Origin: Bolinopsis microptera
Taxonomy: Eukaryota > Ctenophora > Tentaculata > Lobata > Bolinopsidae
Length of the DNA: 60,000 bases
NCBI RefSeq assembly: GCF_026151205.1
Contig: NC_087082.1
Coordinates: 15,039,365 to 15,099,364, forward strand
Direction of reading: 5' to 3'
The notes beneath the pieces are model-generated. The model had not been told where the DNA came from. It made no database searches and saw only the letters and a list, made by a program, of their open reading frames with translations. Numbering within the stretch: position 1 is the first letter of the stretch; every line of letters begins with the position of its first letter. The translations under genes and the position numbers were made by a program. Below, in pieces: positions 1-12,394 of this stretch.

Positions 1-1030
1 ACCTACAAATCACAGATAAGTCAGTAATTATTATGCACTCAGTTGAAGCCATGCCCTCAACTCCTCAGTGAATTACATAGAAATCTGTCTTACAAAAAAC
101 TGCATGTACTTGGAAATTTATTGATCTATCTAAAGCGTTTGACACGATCTCACATTAAAAACTACTTAACAAACCTATACAACAATGGAAATACGTGGAA
201 AACGCCAATAGACTCATCGCTAGTTATCTCTCTAATAGATATCAATACGTCTCTGTACTGGGCGAAGAGTCGACAAGTCTGCCTGTTCTCTTTGGAGTTC
301 CCCAAGGCCTTGTCTCGACCCTTGGCAATTTTATATATATGTTTAACGACTTATTTAGACAACTGATCTTGGGGCAGTTCAATACTAATATGCAGATGAC
401 ACAAACAGATTCGTAGTAGATGAATGGGTATAAAATAAATAACCGAAAATAAAAAAAAAGAAAAAAACTGTATGAAAAGCAAACGGAAATTCTCCGTGTT
501 TACACCATACATGACATGCAATCTATTACATATAATATAGAAGAAAAGCAAGCTACAATCACTTACATCTGTCACGTACAGCTACTGATAATGAGGCATT
601 AACGATCAGATATATACTAACTCTGAGAATAATACGGAATAAACAAGTTAGAGAGACCAAGTTTTTAGGTGTTTATTATTTGACGAAAAGCAAAATGGGA
701 TGTCCAAATAAAGAAAACAACAATTTCAGAAACAACAATTTTAATTAGTATCAATTAAAAGCAGACAAAAGTAGATTTTCTATATATATAACTACACGAA
801 ACTTTAGATCAGATATTCTTAGGGACTTGAGTAGCAAGAGAATTGACAAAAGGTATATACCTTTTACAAAGATACTCGAGAAAATCGCCGGTTATACAGA
901 TCGGAAATGCAGACCAAATTTACGCACCACCTTTTGCCTCTGAGTTTCTTGGATTGGATAGAAATTTAAGCAAACTTGTCGTTATACTCCAAGTCCCTTA
1001 TCTTAAAAGAAGAAGTAATAACTATGTCTA
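1..1030 (+). pseudogene. Decayed LINE (non-LTR retrotransposon) reverse-transcriptase fragment
   Basis: Pieces of a reverse transcriptase are readable in shifting frames on the plus strand. LIDLSKAFDT lies near 118-150. SYLSNRYQYVSVLGEEST...GVPQG lies near 225-310. YADDTNRF, the catalytic YxDD box, lies near 388-412. KFLGV, the block after the thumb, lies near 658-675. The order and spacing match the RT of CR1/Jockey-like LINEs. Frameshifts and stops break it, so it cannot make a working enzyme, and the 5' part lies outside the window. No 3' tail is identified; AT-rich sequence follows to about 1,190. This is a dead copy of a mobile element, not a host gene. Clade assignment is inference. Confidence 0.8.
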
Positions 1031-1194
1031 AGTTAGCTTCCGTTCAATAATAACAATATCAATATAATCAATAACAATACCAGATAAATCATACTACCTA
1101 CCGAATAAATTAATAAATATCACATCAAATCATTCATTCCGATAAAAAATTTTATAAATTTAGATATTTAGTATCTAAAAACATTACAACATAT

Positions 1195-1196
<2 letters not shown>

Positions 1197-1244
<48 letters not shown>

Positions 1245-1560
1245 TCGCGTCACCACTGACACCGTCCATATAGAGGTGGCGACCCACCACATGGGGATCG
1301 TCCCTACTGAGAGTCCACCATCTGCATTAAGCCCTTCCCTGAGGGCCACAGGATAAATACCTCCAGAATCAGCCGAATCGGGTTGCACCTCCTAGATTTA
1401 CTAACTTGGTCCCTAGGGAAGTTCTGGTGGTTACCCAGCCGCTCCAACACATTGAAAGGATGACGCCCTCCTGAGTAATGCTGGCTCATGAGACTGGTGA
1501 GACGAAGGATCTAATCGTTGCGGGTGTGCTAACGTTTTGGTAGTGTGTTTAGGTGGTGAA
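1197..1560 (-). mobile_element. 3' end of a poly(A)-tailed retroposon (LINE or SINE), minus strand
   Basis: A run of 47 T (1,197-1,243) reads as a poly(A) tail on the minus strand. It directly follows a balanced-composition segment (1,244 to about 1,560) unlike its AT-rich surroundings. This is the signature of a target-primed retroposed copy. No RT motif or clear pol III box is seen in the short body, so LINE 3' UTR and SINE cannot be told apart. The 5' boundary near 1,560 is judged only from composition. Confidence 0.6.
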
Positions 1561-1784
1561 CTGTATTGAACTATCCTTGCCTTTTGGTGCTGAGCTAACG
1601 TGAGGATTGTGACGTCACGTGAGGTGGACTCTCCCTCAGTCCAGAAATAAAGAAGCAGGGATCATATTGTACGACACAGGAAATACAGTTCTGATGCCAG
1701 GTCCATTTATCCATTACACACATCCCCACTTTGTGTGTAACTGGTGTGGTAACTACTATACATTACTCCCATAACACTGGCACA

Positions 1785-2285
1785 GCAAATGTAGCGATAC
1801 TCCCATTTGCACCCCACAATGAAGCGATACACCCTATTACACTCCCATCAATGAAACGATACTCCCATAAACTCCGCACATTGTAGCGAAACTCCCATTA
1901 CACTCCCACAATGTAGCGATACTCCCAATACACTCCATAATGTAGCAATACTCCCATTACACTCCCACATTGGTAGCGATCTCCCAATACACCTCCATAA
2001 TGTAGCGAACTCCCATTATACTCCCACATTGTACGATACCATTACACTCCCACATTGTAGCGATACTCCCATTACACTCCCATATTGTACGATACTCCCA
2101 ATAACTCCCATATTGTAGCGATACTCCCATTACACTCCCACATGAAGCGGATACTCCCATTACACTCCCAAATTGTAGCGATACTCCCATTACCCTCCAC
2201 ATTGTACATACTCCCATACACTTCCCATATTGTAGCGATACTCCATTACACTCCCACATTGAATCGATACTCCCATTACACTCTC
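1785..2285. repeat. 30-bp minisatellite, about 16 copies
   Basis: The unit is roughly tgtagcgatactcccatt followed by acactcccacat (about 30 bp), repeated head to tail with many one-base indels and some shortened units. ORFs through it on either strand are low-complexity repeats of the unit, not proteins. Confidence 0.9.
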
Positions 2286-2289
2286 CGAG

Positions 2290-3595
2290 GGGCTCAAAAT
2301 TTGCAAACAGGGGGGCAGCAAAGACCCAGCTGGCTTAATTAATGTAGAGACTGCAACAGAAACGGCTATATTAACATGTGGTTTAATCCGGTTTGGCTTG
2401 TCATGATCGAAATACCGCACCGCGTGCGTGAGTTAGCGTGTCACTTTGAGTCAGGTGAGATGTTAATGTACTAGCGGAACATTCTGTGCGCGCACCCCTG
2501 TTATGACTGCGCGCCAATCTTCTTATATCTGGGGCGTTAGTCGATCGTTGCCGTAAGTCCAGGTACAAAGGGGGCCCACACTCGCTTGTCGCTCTATAGT
2601 AACCCAGGAGCTGCGATTCAGCCCACCATGTCTTTTGCCGAGTTTTGCTCGTGAGTTAAACTGGTGTATTTCAAAGCCCACCATGGGCTTTGCGAGTCCC
2701 TCGCTAGGCACAAGAATCTTTATAACACAATGCTGCCGTCGCCACAAAGTGCAATGCGGACAGACATAGACCTGAATGAACCAAGTAAAACCTGACAAGG
2801 ATTCTCACCCAACAGATGGTTTACAAGCGCCCATAAATCTCAGATTTGGAAAGATTTTTCTGACTATAGTACCATCCATGTAGGTAAATAGTAAGTGTGC
2901 CCGCTGCAGATAAGACTGAATTACTGCAATTTAAAATTGTTTGGATCCAAGTATCTTTAAATCTATCTGCCTGTGCTTGTATTAAGAGTGCATGTTTGTT
3001 CTCATTTTATCAAGCTAATGGACGTTTCTAAGCATTGCTTGAAGTTAAAATTTTTTATGAACAGCGTTCCCCAAATCTTGGCTGCATTAAACCAAACGGT
3101 ATTTGATTTTATTTAGGAGAATAACCCGTGAGACACGTTGCACGGTTGAAAATTTGATAGTCTCAGAAAAGGGAGTATGGGCAGTGGTACTGATAATTCT
3201 TAAAAATTCTAGGAGATGCATGATATTTGAACAAGTATTGAGCCGTAAGTCTTTTTAACTATAGAAAATGGGTTTTGTAATGTTCCATTTCAAAGTGATT
3301 TTATGGTCTGAGTATTTTGCATACCGTATGGTCCTAGTAGGTGCACTATGTTATGTTATCTAAATATAGTCAAGGTCGCCAAAAAGGATCCCTTATACAG
3401 AGCTTCTGTTGATTAAAAGACTAATCATTGGACCGTTCTTTGATGACAAACACCCACACACTTATACCGTAACTGAGATGTGAATTCAAAAAGAGCATAT
3501 ATATATAATTCAAATATAGTCAGAGGTAACGAGTGCCGAATTCTGCAGATTGCACAGTCATAGATCGCAGATTATAACGGATGTAGTGCATTGGG
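2290..3595. other. No recognisable gene
   Basis: A 91-codon minus-strand ORF (2,523-2,798) matches no family I recognise and lacks flanking splice or start context. An 8-bp-arm hairpin with arms aaagccca/tgggcttt lies near 2,672-2,692. The rest is AT-rich, without motifs. Confidence 0.4.
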
Positions 3596-3599
3596 CAAT

Positions 3600-4560
3600 C
3601 CATTAGCTACTATCAATAACAACACCTAAGAATTTGGTATCCTTGACTTTAGGTTAATAACCTTACCAATGATGAAATATTGATCTAGATTCAACTACAG
3701 GATAGCAAATGGATCTGGTCCCGTGCACAGGTGTCATCATTTCAAAGCAGGTTTTAAAATGTATGTAGCAGCATTAGTGACATGTTTGATAGGAGTAGAT
3801 TACATTCATGTACATCGAGACATGATTAATACTAAGTTGGCTTTTTGTATGTTGCTTTCTCTTAGATGGTCCTGATATGAAGATATTAGTGTCATCAGCA
3901 AAAAGTACAAATTACATCTCACTGTCTGAAAAGCAGTTTACTAAATCGTTCATATACAATAGGAAAGATAACCCCTAGAATTGACCCTTGTGTTACTCCA
4001 AAATCCACGTCCATTGTTTCTGAGTACATCGTTATACATAACATACGCTTTCTGTGAGTCAAATATCTTTTTAGTAAGGTAATAGCTGTGCCCCTACGAC
4101 CGTGTAGGCATATACTTTGCATAAAGAACAACTATGATCAATGGGTGTCGAAGCATTGCTCAAGTCCAATGAATCCCTAGGACATGTATATTGCTTGCCA
4201 GAGACCATAGTAACGGAGTCTATAGTTTTGTGTAGAGCATGGGTGGAAGAATGGCCTTTTCTAAAATCCAAACAGTGAGTCTGTTAGTACACCTTTAGAT
4301 GTGAAGAAATTATGAGAGGCGTTTTATAAATAAACCTTCTCGAAGAGCCTTCCAAATAAGGTAATACTGATACAGGCCGAAAATTTTTCAATGCATTCTT
4401 TATTGTCTTTCATGTAAATTATATTAGACTTTACATTTAAAAATACTTGGGAATGTACCACTTTGTATACATTGGTTGTAAATCTACCAAAGTACCTGCA
4501 ATGAGTTTTTGCGCCTTTTAACAACAACAACAGGTATTCAATGGCCTTACCCATTTTGAA
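3600..4560 (-). pseudogene. Decayed LINE reverse-transcriptase fragment, minus strand
   Basis: Read on the minus strand, RT landmarks appear in order from high to low coordinate. FSACISITLFGRLFEKVYL (the 'RPISxLPxxxKxxEK' block) is near 4,325-4,385. FRKGHSSTHAL is near 4,230-4,270. LDLSNASTPIDHS (degenerate LDLSKAFDTIDH) is near 4,130-4,175. YLTHRKR and GVTQGSILG are near 3,975-4,070. FADDTNIF, with an intact DD pair, is near 3,885-3,910. KVKDTKFLGVVIDS is near 3,610-3,655. Several frameshifts separate the blocks. It is a 5'-truncated, inactive copy similar in type to the fragment at the window start but in the opposite orientation, so the two come from separate insertions. Confidence 0.82.
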
Positions 4561-6345
4561 AATCTCGGATCACCTCTATAATTTCTTCTTCATTAGTTTC
4601 TCCATATATGGAGTCAGATACCGAATTAGACATAAACTGAGGCAAATGATTCAACTTGTTTCCAGAGAAATACATTGTTTGGACATTACCATTTATATTA
4701 GAGATTACTTGCTAAGAGTAGTAATATACACAGAATTGTTAGCAATTATCTTCTGTCAAGTAACTCTCGGCATCTATGACAAATCGGACTTTACATCTAA
4801 TATAGTTTTGCACGAGTCATGTATAATTTCCCAGGTCTTTTTTGATTGTCATGCTTGTAACTTCCTCGAATTATGAGTATAGCACATAGCCTTTTGCCAT
4901 CTTATTGAGCTCTGAAAACTTGTCGAATTCCTGTATATATGTGCTTTGCTTTGATCCCATCAGGATTTTAATGTACACGTCTTCAATCCATTCGAAATAC
5001 AACCTACTTTCTGTCGATGGAGTTAAGAGGCCCTGCAGATCCAAGGTTGGTTATGCTGTTTACGTTAGTGTTCTAGAGTTAAATTTGCAGGGGGAAGAAC
5101 AAATCTATCTTATTCTTGAATAACTGCACAAAGAGTCAAATGTGTACACTGTGTGGGAACCTATCAATAACGTATTCTATTCAAGACAGAGCTTCTCTAA
5201 GTTAGCATTACTAAGTCGTAGTGTAAGAATTTTTGTCTATGAATCAGTGTGTTGCCCAGATCAGGGGAAAGTCAATAAGATTAAATATAAGGTATTGTGG
5301 GAGATCTTTTCAGATAAGCTCTTGTTGTTCTTATCTTCTGGTTAACTTTCTGTGATGTGGACCGGTAATTATTCGTCCCCAGCCGAAGTGGGACATGCTT
5401 GCTCGCCAGTAAAGACATACTGCCTTAGATGACACTATTTCTACAAACTGACAAAAGTATTAAATATAAAATGTGTCCATTAATGGCGCAAATGCATAAT
5501 TGTGATAATTTCTCGACGCGTCCGTCGTGTGATAGTTATCTGGAACCAACTGCATGCCCTACGATTGCTCACCACTGTGATCAAGCATTTGTTTTGTTGT
5601 TTATTTGTGTGAAAGGAACCTTACTTGATTAATTCATCCATTCGGATTTTAATAAACGAGGAGCTATGCAATACCGATCATCTTAGACTAATGGATCAAT
5701 CTTATTATATGATAACTTTATAAACGAACTTGCAAACAAAGATTATAATGCGAGTTTGCTGCTCTTCAATCATAAATACGACACTTCAATTAACATAATG
5801 CTTGCTAGAGATAAGACAAAATATTATCAGACTATACATGCAGCATGAGATAACTGGTGGGGATAACCCTTCGGTCAAAACGGATTCCGTAAAGTCAATA
5901 GTGCGGACTCGGGACCTTGTAATATCGCGGAATATTGTCCATTATCTACATTCTGCTTTCGTAGTTTAAAAATAGTGAGTTCTAATATAACAGTCTTATA
6001 AACCGGATAAAGTATGGAATGAATGAAAAACCTGACAATCACACTCTTATAATCCAAAAGCATGATAAACTCGTAGTGATGTATGATTTCTAGAAACATT
6101 AAATTAATTATGCGCTCACATGTCCTCATAGAATGATTGCCGCATAAGGTTCTGTAAATGCCAGGGCACCTTCAATCTAAATTATTCACCTTCAGAAGCA
6201 GTCAACCAACGCGTGGCTTTATTTTTATGATATGATATGTTTTGATTGTTATTAATAAATACCACAATTTAAATTTGTTTTCCAAAAAAATTTGTTTTCC
6301 AATACGAACAAAAATTTTAACGGGCCGATACTTGTAAAATATTTG
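4561..6345. other. No recognisable gene
   Basis: Short plus-strand ORFs of 67-111 codons (for example 4,541-4,876 and 4,905-5,123) are hydrophobic and AT-rich, carry no motif I recognise and have no coding-like composition. They may be chance ORFs or further retroelement debris. Confidence 0.4.
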
Positions 6346-6349
6346 ATTT

Positions 6350-6480
6350 AAATATTACCGTACGAGTCCAAATCGTCGCGCGTCCAGGATAGTTATAAAC
6401 CACAACCAAATTGATCAACGAAGTCAACACTTAAAGTTGCAAAACAACAATCTTGTCGATGCCGAAGCAATGCAAAATAT
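6350..6480 (+). repeat. Dispersed repeat, copy 1 (pair with 12,195-12,320)
   Basis: The segment from accgtacgagtcc through cgcgcgtccaggatagtt and ataaaccacaa is matched in the same orientation by 12,195-12,320 (accgtcgacgagttcc ... cgcgcgtcctgatagtt ... ataaacctacaa), with a later shared caatgcaaaatat. Identity is high over about 50 bp, then patchy. The second copy sits just after a LINE poly(A) tail and the first after a similar A/T-rich run. Confidence 0.5.
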
Positions 6481-6489
6481 CTAAATATT

Positions 6490-8400
6490 TCGACAAAATC
6501 TATATTCACGCAATTCAATTAATTGTGCTTTTTTACGGAGAAAAAAGTGATCACGTTAAACAATAATATTTTTTGAGCTTTTTTTCTTCTTTCAAAAATC
6601 AACGAGTGAACTCTAAATAGTTGTTTCAGTTTAATACTTTCAAAGCCCTACAATAAAACAAATCATTTAGGTCCCAATGTCAAAGCGATAGAAGAGCTAT
6701 GACGTGACCCGTATTGTTATCCTAAGCAACTCAATCTTCAATCCTGGGCTACAGTATTGACTCGCCATTTACTCCTCCCCACCGCCATTTTCTCCTCCCT
6801 CTTCCTCACAGTCACTATGATCTGAATTCTGTTATACCAATGTTTTAAACTCGTTTTTCAATTAATGAGCCGAAAGCTCTCAAGCCAGTTTGAAGAATGT
6901 CATGAAACTATAAGAGAAATTCTGTAAATGTCGAGGACTTTTCTTGGAGTTGCATTCAATTTTGTTTCATAACAAGAGTTTTCAACATTGCACGTTTGAT
7001 GTCTGAACATGAAACACTTATGGCCAACAAAACTGCTGGAAAACTGCACAAAGTGGCTCACTTCGACTCGAGAAGAATAGTGTATTGTCTTCCTCACATG
7101 GACACACCACGACTAAGACCAATCAAAATTTTAAATTATCCTGATATCAGAGCATTCAAAGATATCAACACCAATTTTGGCGCAAGCTAAACTCCTGCCT
7201 ACAAGCAAGAACAAGTCTGGTTCTTGATGCAACCAGTACCACAACGACGACGATTAGTCTCATGACCATTCGCAATGTAATATGTAGTTTTCATTTGAGC
7301 GAGAGGACCATCGACATAATTCCATAAAATGTGGGATAAGCGATGTAACAGTAAAGCTATATCACCCCAAAGGACTGTAATTTGTAAATATATGAAACCG
7401 TGTGTGTCAGGAATATTGATCTTCAACAGGTTCGTGCAGAGAGCTCAGTTAGGGACTCGGTATAGCTTATCTTTCGCTGCCAGATACCGAAGACAGATAG
7501 CAACGTAGTCAGGAGTCAGATTGCCCCACTACCATTCCTATGCCGCCCACCACCACCTCAACACCAACCCTTCTACCGAAAACTACAAAAAAACCGTAAG
7601 CAGGAAACCACTGTTCCTGTTTTGGCACGTCAATGACAAAATACGTACGGACAAATAAGTTGGATTCCGGGGAAGGTAAAGTAATCGAAATGTGATCTCA
7701 AGTGGTGCAAAAATTAAGACCTCACTGAATAACAATCCATAAATTTTCATAAAACTCATCAGCGCAGAAGCTGACGATATAGAAAAAATTATAATGATTG
7801 TTTGGTACAAATGACATTAAACATACTAAAGTATTGGTTTCAGTCCTTAGGAGTATCACCTGAATTAATTGACACCCTAAGCAGTTATTTCCCGCTGCAA
7901 TTATAATTACCAATGTTGTCTTCCTTTAACTGTTATATTCCTACATATCAAAGAATGTTCAAGATTTTAATAATCGACTTAAAGACTTATGCCTAAATAA
8001 TAATTGCGTAGTTCTTAGACTGTTTTCTCAGTCTTTTTAACTCGAGACTTTAGATCAGAAATGACTTCAATACCATTTGCTTTTCATCTCAATATGAGAG
8101 GAGTAGTTTTACTGTCCACTTGGCTTAAGTTTGTTGTAAACGAACACAGTTTTTGACAGGTTGTAAATAATCTATCTGGGATTCAATCTTTGATCTGTTC
8201 TCCATTTAATATTTTGATTAAGAACGTTGCGCCATAAATTTAAAACTCAAACAAATTCTCTGATTATCTTTTTTCTCAATTTTTATTCCTCCCATTTCAG
8301 GTAATTTCGGTCACTGTCCGATTATCCAATATGTATAACAATGAATCGTTTAGACTTAGCATAGGTCTTTTGCATGTCAAAAGCCTCGTACACATTCAAG
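6490..8400. other. No recognised gene; one weak ORF
   Basis: A 64-codon plus-strand ORF (6,996-7,190) and its antisense shadow are present. The stretch around 6,770-6,810 and 7,530-7,570 is richer in C, with repeated cctcc/ccacc. No domain, splice pattern or retroelement motif is convincing. Minus-strand ORFs at 7,583-7,913 are hydrophobic and unassigned. Confidence 0.35.
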
Positions 8401-8949
8401 AAATTCACGTATACATATCAACACGTTTATACCCTAACAAAATTTTACACATTTAAGTCTCGCATAACACCCCACACATTACTAAAATATCATAATCATA
8501 TGATTTTCTCTTAAATTCGCTCATCATACTTACATTCTCCCAATCTTCACTCCACGAGTTAGGTCGCATGAACACCGAATCCCCTAGATTCTAATAAATC
8601 ATTCCACCTACACCTTGACAGCCCACTTATCTATACCATTACATGCTAGCTCCCACAATCAAACATATTCTTTTCTATGTAATTATCTCCTCATGTTTAA
8701 AAAAGTTCTTCTCCCTGGAGATAGAATAGATCAATATTCAGCCGCCTCACTTCTATCCCACTTTATTCATTCTTTGGTTTTCTCTCTTAACTTTTCTTTT
8801 TGATAACTCTTGTTAATCTTCTATGCTTAATCCAGGTTCCCCAACTCCCTATGTGGGTACTCTACAAATAGTCCAATGTCACATTCCTTTTCAGTACCCA
8901 TAATCTTCCTCCCATTCCCCTCTTATGATGGTAATAAGATTTGCGACTT

Positions 8950-9720
8950 CAATCCTTTGCTATCATATAGTCAGCCGACATAATTGCCCTAAATGAGACT
9001 TGGCTCAAAAAATCTATTTCAGCAACGAAATCTTCCTTCTCTCATAGGAAATCATTCCGCAATGACGCACGAGAAGACTCATCCTCAAGATCCTATAACC
9101 CTAAAAATTTAGGGAAAATGGGAGGTGTTGTTCTTTTGGCTGTTCGGTCTGATCTCGACGCACACAACCCGACTACCAGTAGCCTAGTGCAGAATGCATG
9201 CCGTTAAAATATCTTTCTAACCAAAGAGAGTATTGTAAATCTGTACTTGGTTATAGAGAAGATGAACTCTGGTTACCTAATCATGATGTCATAGTAAGAT
9301 ATATTCCAAGCTAGTTTCCAAAAGAATCCCTAAAATCTATGTTATGTGATTTTAATCTCCCCATACAGACTGGCTATCTTCATCCAGTATACCGTTACCT
9401 ATTGAGCAATCCGTCATAGATGCTTTCCAGTGACATTCTCTCTCCCAGTTTGATCACATCACCCACCCATAAGAAGTTGGTAATACATAGACATTCTTCT
9501 CAGTAATTATGAAACGCAAACGATAACTTAATTGTCTGTGATACTCATTCCGTGTGCAAATCTGATCATTTCCTGTCACTTTTTCAATTAAAAGCTCTTT
9601 CCGTAAGAAAACTCCTAAACGTAAAATCTATAATTTTAAGAAAGCAAACTGGGACATGATTAATCGTGAATTATGCTCGATTAATTGGGCAAGTCCTAGA
9701 TCCTAGAAACCTGATTCGAC
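8950..9720 (+). pseudogene. LINE apurinic-like endonuclease (EEP) domain remnant
   Basis: Motifs of an exonuclease-endonuclease-phosphatase domain are readable across frames. ADIIALNETWLKKS holds the catalytic Glu of the ETWL box (about 8,978-9,015). GKMGGVVLLAVRSDL is near 9,112-9,158. CDFNLP, the GDFN box with its Gly replaced, is near 9,340-9,360. SQFDHITHP is near 9,448-9,475. KSDHFLSLFQ, the SDH box with the catalytic His, is near 9,558-9,590. The following YNFKKANWDMINRELCSINW (about 9,625-9,690) is the usual linker after the endonuclease in such LINEs. In the family this domain nicks target DNA to prime reverse transcription. Here stops and frame changes break it. Confidence 0.72.
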
Positions 9721-10389
9721 TTGAAGTTTAGTTAAAGACTGCATTAATAATTTAGTTTGATATACTATACCTAAAGTAATTATTAAATCAGAGTCCAACC
9801 CCCGAGGTCGATAGATGAACTTTTTTCTTCATGCCGTAAAAAGATAGACTCAAGCTAAATTTAAATTTTCTGTTCATATTTCTGATGAGTTAAAGTTTGT
9901 TACTAGCCGTCAAGATTTTAAGCGGCTCTCAATCACCAAAATAAAAGATAATCTTTAATAGTGAAGATCCAGCGCTTAATACTAAGAAGATATTGGTCAC
10001 ATGTTTATTATAAATTAACTCCTGCCCGTATTCCTAATTGTGTTAGTTATTCAATGACAGCTTCGGTATCAATCCCAAAGATCAAAGCTAACTTTTTCAA
10101 TTCTTTCCTTTTTAACCTAGTTTTCGGATCCTTCACTTTATGCACTGACATCACCTATGTCATTGATGTTGATTTTGATATGGACTCGAACATCGATTTC
10201 GTAAGCCTCTTTCAAATAATAATTCAAATAAAGCCCAGGACCAATGCATACACGGTAAAATTCTAAGAAAATTGTTTCCGTAAGGATTAGCTTACCCACT
10301 ACATCGCATTTTTCGTGGATCCTACAACAGCGCTACATTTCCACAATAATGGAAACTTTCAAATTGATGTCCCACTTATTTAAAAGTAA

Positions 10390-11170
10390 GAAAAGTTGAG
10401 TGTTGAAAACCTATAGACCAATAGTCCCTACTTGTTATCATGAAGATATTGAGCGCATTGTTTAAACGTAAACTGCTTTCTTAGACAATTCCCTTCTTGA
10501 TCCCAGGCAGCATGGTTTTCTAATCACAAGTCATGCACAACCAATATGGTTGATTTAGTGCTAGCCTGGCAATTTGTCTCTTAACGAAAACATATCAATC
10601 ATGTGTGTATTTTGATTTTGCTAAGGCATTTGATTCTGTTAAATCAGATATCCTTCTTCATAAGCTAAAGACCTATATAAACATTGAGTACACTCTCCAA
10701 ATTTCTACCAATTACCTTCAAGCAGTACCAAAGAGTGTTGATTGTAATGAGATGTCCTCTACCCTCTCAGTTTAATTCTGTGTCCCCCAGGGCTCTATCC
10801 TTGTCCCTTACTTTTACTTATTGTATATCAATGAGATTCCTCTGGCCTTGTCGATAATACTGATATTGTTTGTAAGGCAGAATGATAAAAAAATCTGCGT
10901 AAAATACATTCATGCTTCTGATAATACCAATTTCAAAGGTGATATAACTATCGTCTCTGACTGGGCACGTATAAACAAATGCGATTCACCAGCAAAATGT
11001 AAAGTGCATATTGTTTCAGGTGAAAACCATCATTACTCCTACCATTCGCATATAAACTTGATGGCTCTCATTGTGTATGTAAGTTAGAAAAAGACTGGTG
11101 TCGAGTTACTCCTAAGCTCATTGTGAATAGTCAGTGCGTCAAATGTATACTAAGCCTGCCAACAACTGGT
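10390..11170 (+). pseudogene. LINE reverse-transcriptase domain remnant
   Basis: RT blocks appear in order. LKTYRPIVPT (NYRPIS block) is near 10,405-10,440. HGFLITSHAQ is near 10,510-10,545. VYFDFAKAFDSVKSD, with the catalytic Asp in the FDFAKAFD block, is near 10,605-10,650. FCVPQGSIL is near 10,775-10,805. FYLLYINEIPLAL is near 10,812-10,850. In the expected YADDT position the sequence reads ASDNTNF (about 10,915-10,935), so the catalytic aspartate pair is lost as well as the frame. The segment to about 11,000 keeps the DWARINKCDSPAKCKV pattern typical of the following block. Confidence 0.78.
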
Positions 11171-12194
11171 ATGGTCAGAAGAGAATGCCATATTGTCATT
11201 GATTAGAAAGGAAACGTCGCCGGGCCGCTTTACCACTCCCCTGGTTCGTAGCCATTCGAAACGTGTTCCATAATCTGCGCCCTTGTAATAAAGCACATAG
11301 TGATAAATAAGAAAGTCTCCAAAAGAGAGCTATTAAATGATCTGTCTGAAGAGGGCCGCAGTTATCCACCGAGCAATATGTCAAAAGTGCAAGCTTTGGT
11401 CGACATTCTCCCCTTTGTCTCAAAAGTTGACTTGAATGATCTTATTTTTTCCCACAAAGTTTCTGAACAATTTAATTCCTTTATGGCTTCCTCACTATCT
11501 CACTTATATCAGGCACTTCTCGACTAAGACGTTCCAACCTCTACAGATCTGTCCTATTGTGTCCATCAATTTACTAATTAAGTCAGAAGTCACACACCTT
11601 ATGTACCTCGAAAAAACCCACTGGAAAAATCATTTTTTACAGAACTCATGATACTGGAGGAATGGACTCCCTTTACAGGTAAGAACCGATTGTGTCTACA
11701 AGAGTTGTTCAAAGCTGAGGACACTAAGCATCTATGGAAATGTTTATTGGATAGTGAAACAACAGCCTAGCCAGTCTCTTTGCTCCCCAAAATATTATTA
11801 TTTTTTGGTTATTAATTTTTTATCTACTTCCTATACATTCAACATCATATCACACTTCACCCATCACACCTGCACACATAATGATCCATGTATCAGACCT
11901 GTATCAAATGGTAGTCTGGAATTTGACGTAATGAAATACAATTTGACTATATATCCACAGTTTATTCACCAGGATTTGTTTGTTATTAAATAGATATTTC
12001 ATAATTTTTGATTTAGATTATTACGATGTAATGAGTCCAAGTTACCTGCGGGACATAGTTCACTATTGTTTACCGTGTTGGTGCCCATCCATATTTACAG
12101 ATGGGCATATTTGAACGATTCTATTTTATATACATCCCTATTGCTGTACTCGTAAAGTTTTGAAAAGTATTTAATAAAAAAAAAAAATATTAAA

Positions 12195-12320
12195 AACCGT
12201 CGACGAGTTCCAACCGCGCGCGTCCTGATAGTTATAAACCTACAATTCCAAAAGTATCCAATAATTTATAAAATGTAATAATGTATTGACATTAAATACA
12301 ATCCAATGCAAAATATTTGT
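12195..12320 (+). repeat. Dispersed repeat, copy 2 (pair with 6,350-6,480)
   Basis: Same-orientation partner of 6,350-6,480; best-matching core at about 12,196-12,245. It starts within 10 bases of the LINE poly(A) run, so it could be the flank of that insertion or part of another element. Confidence 0.5.
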
Positions 12321-12394
12321 GATACAATTCATAAGTATGATACAAGTATTAAAACCATAGTGCAATTATGAAGATGATGTACTTTACATTCTCA

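Larger units (their letters stand above)
8400..12187 (+). mobile_element. Degenerate LINE (CR1/Jockey-like), nearly full pol region to poly(A)
   Basis: The plus strand shows a LINE pol in decayed form, with endonuclease, linker, reverse transcriptase and 3' UTR in order. The 3' end runs through a 'gctgtactcgtaaagttttg' style segment and ends in a 12-A run at 12,176-12,187. The pyrimidine-rich stretch before 8,940 is probably its 5' UTR, so the start at 8,400 is a guess. Many stops and frameshifts mean no active protein. The 3' flank carries the dispersed repeat at 12,195. Confidence 0.72.

Noticed and set aside
1152-1388. 78-codon minus-strand ORF with a polylysine run
   Set aside because: The lysines come from the 47-base poly(A) tract of a retroposon.
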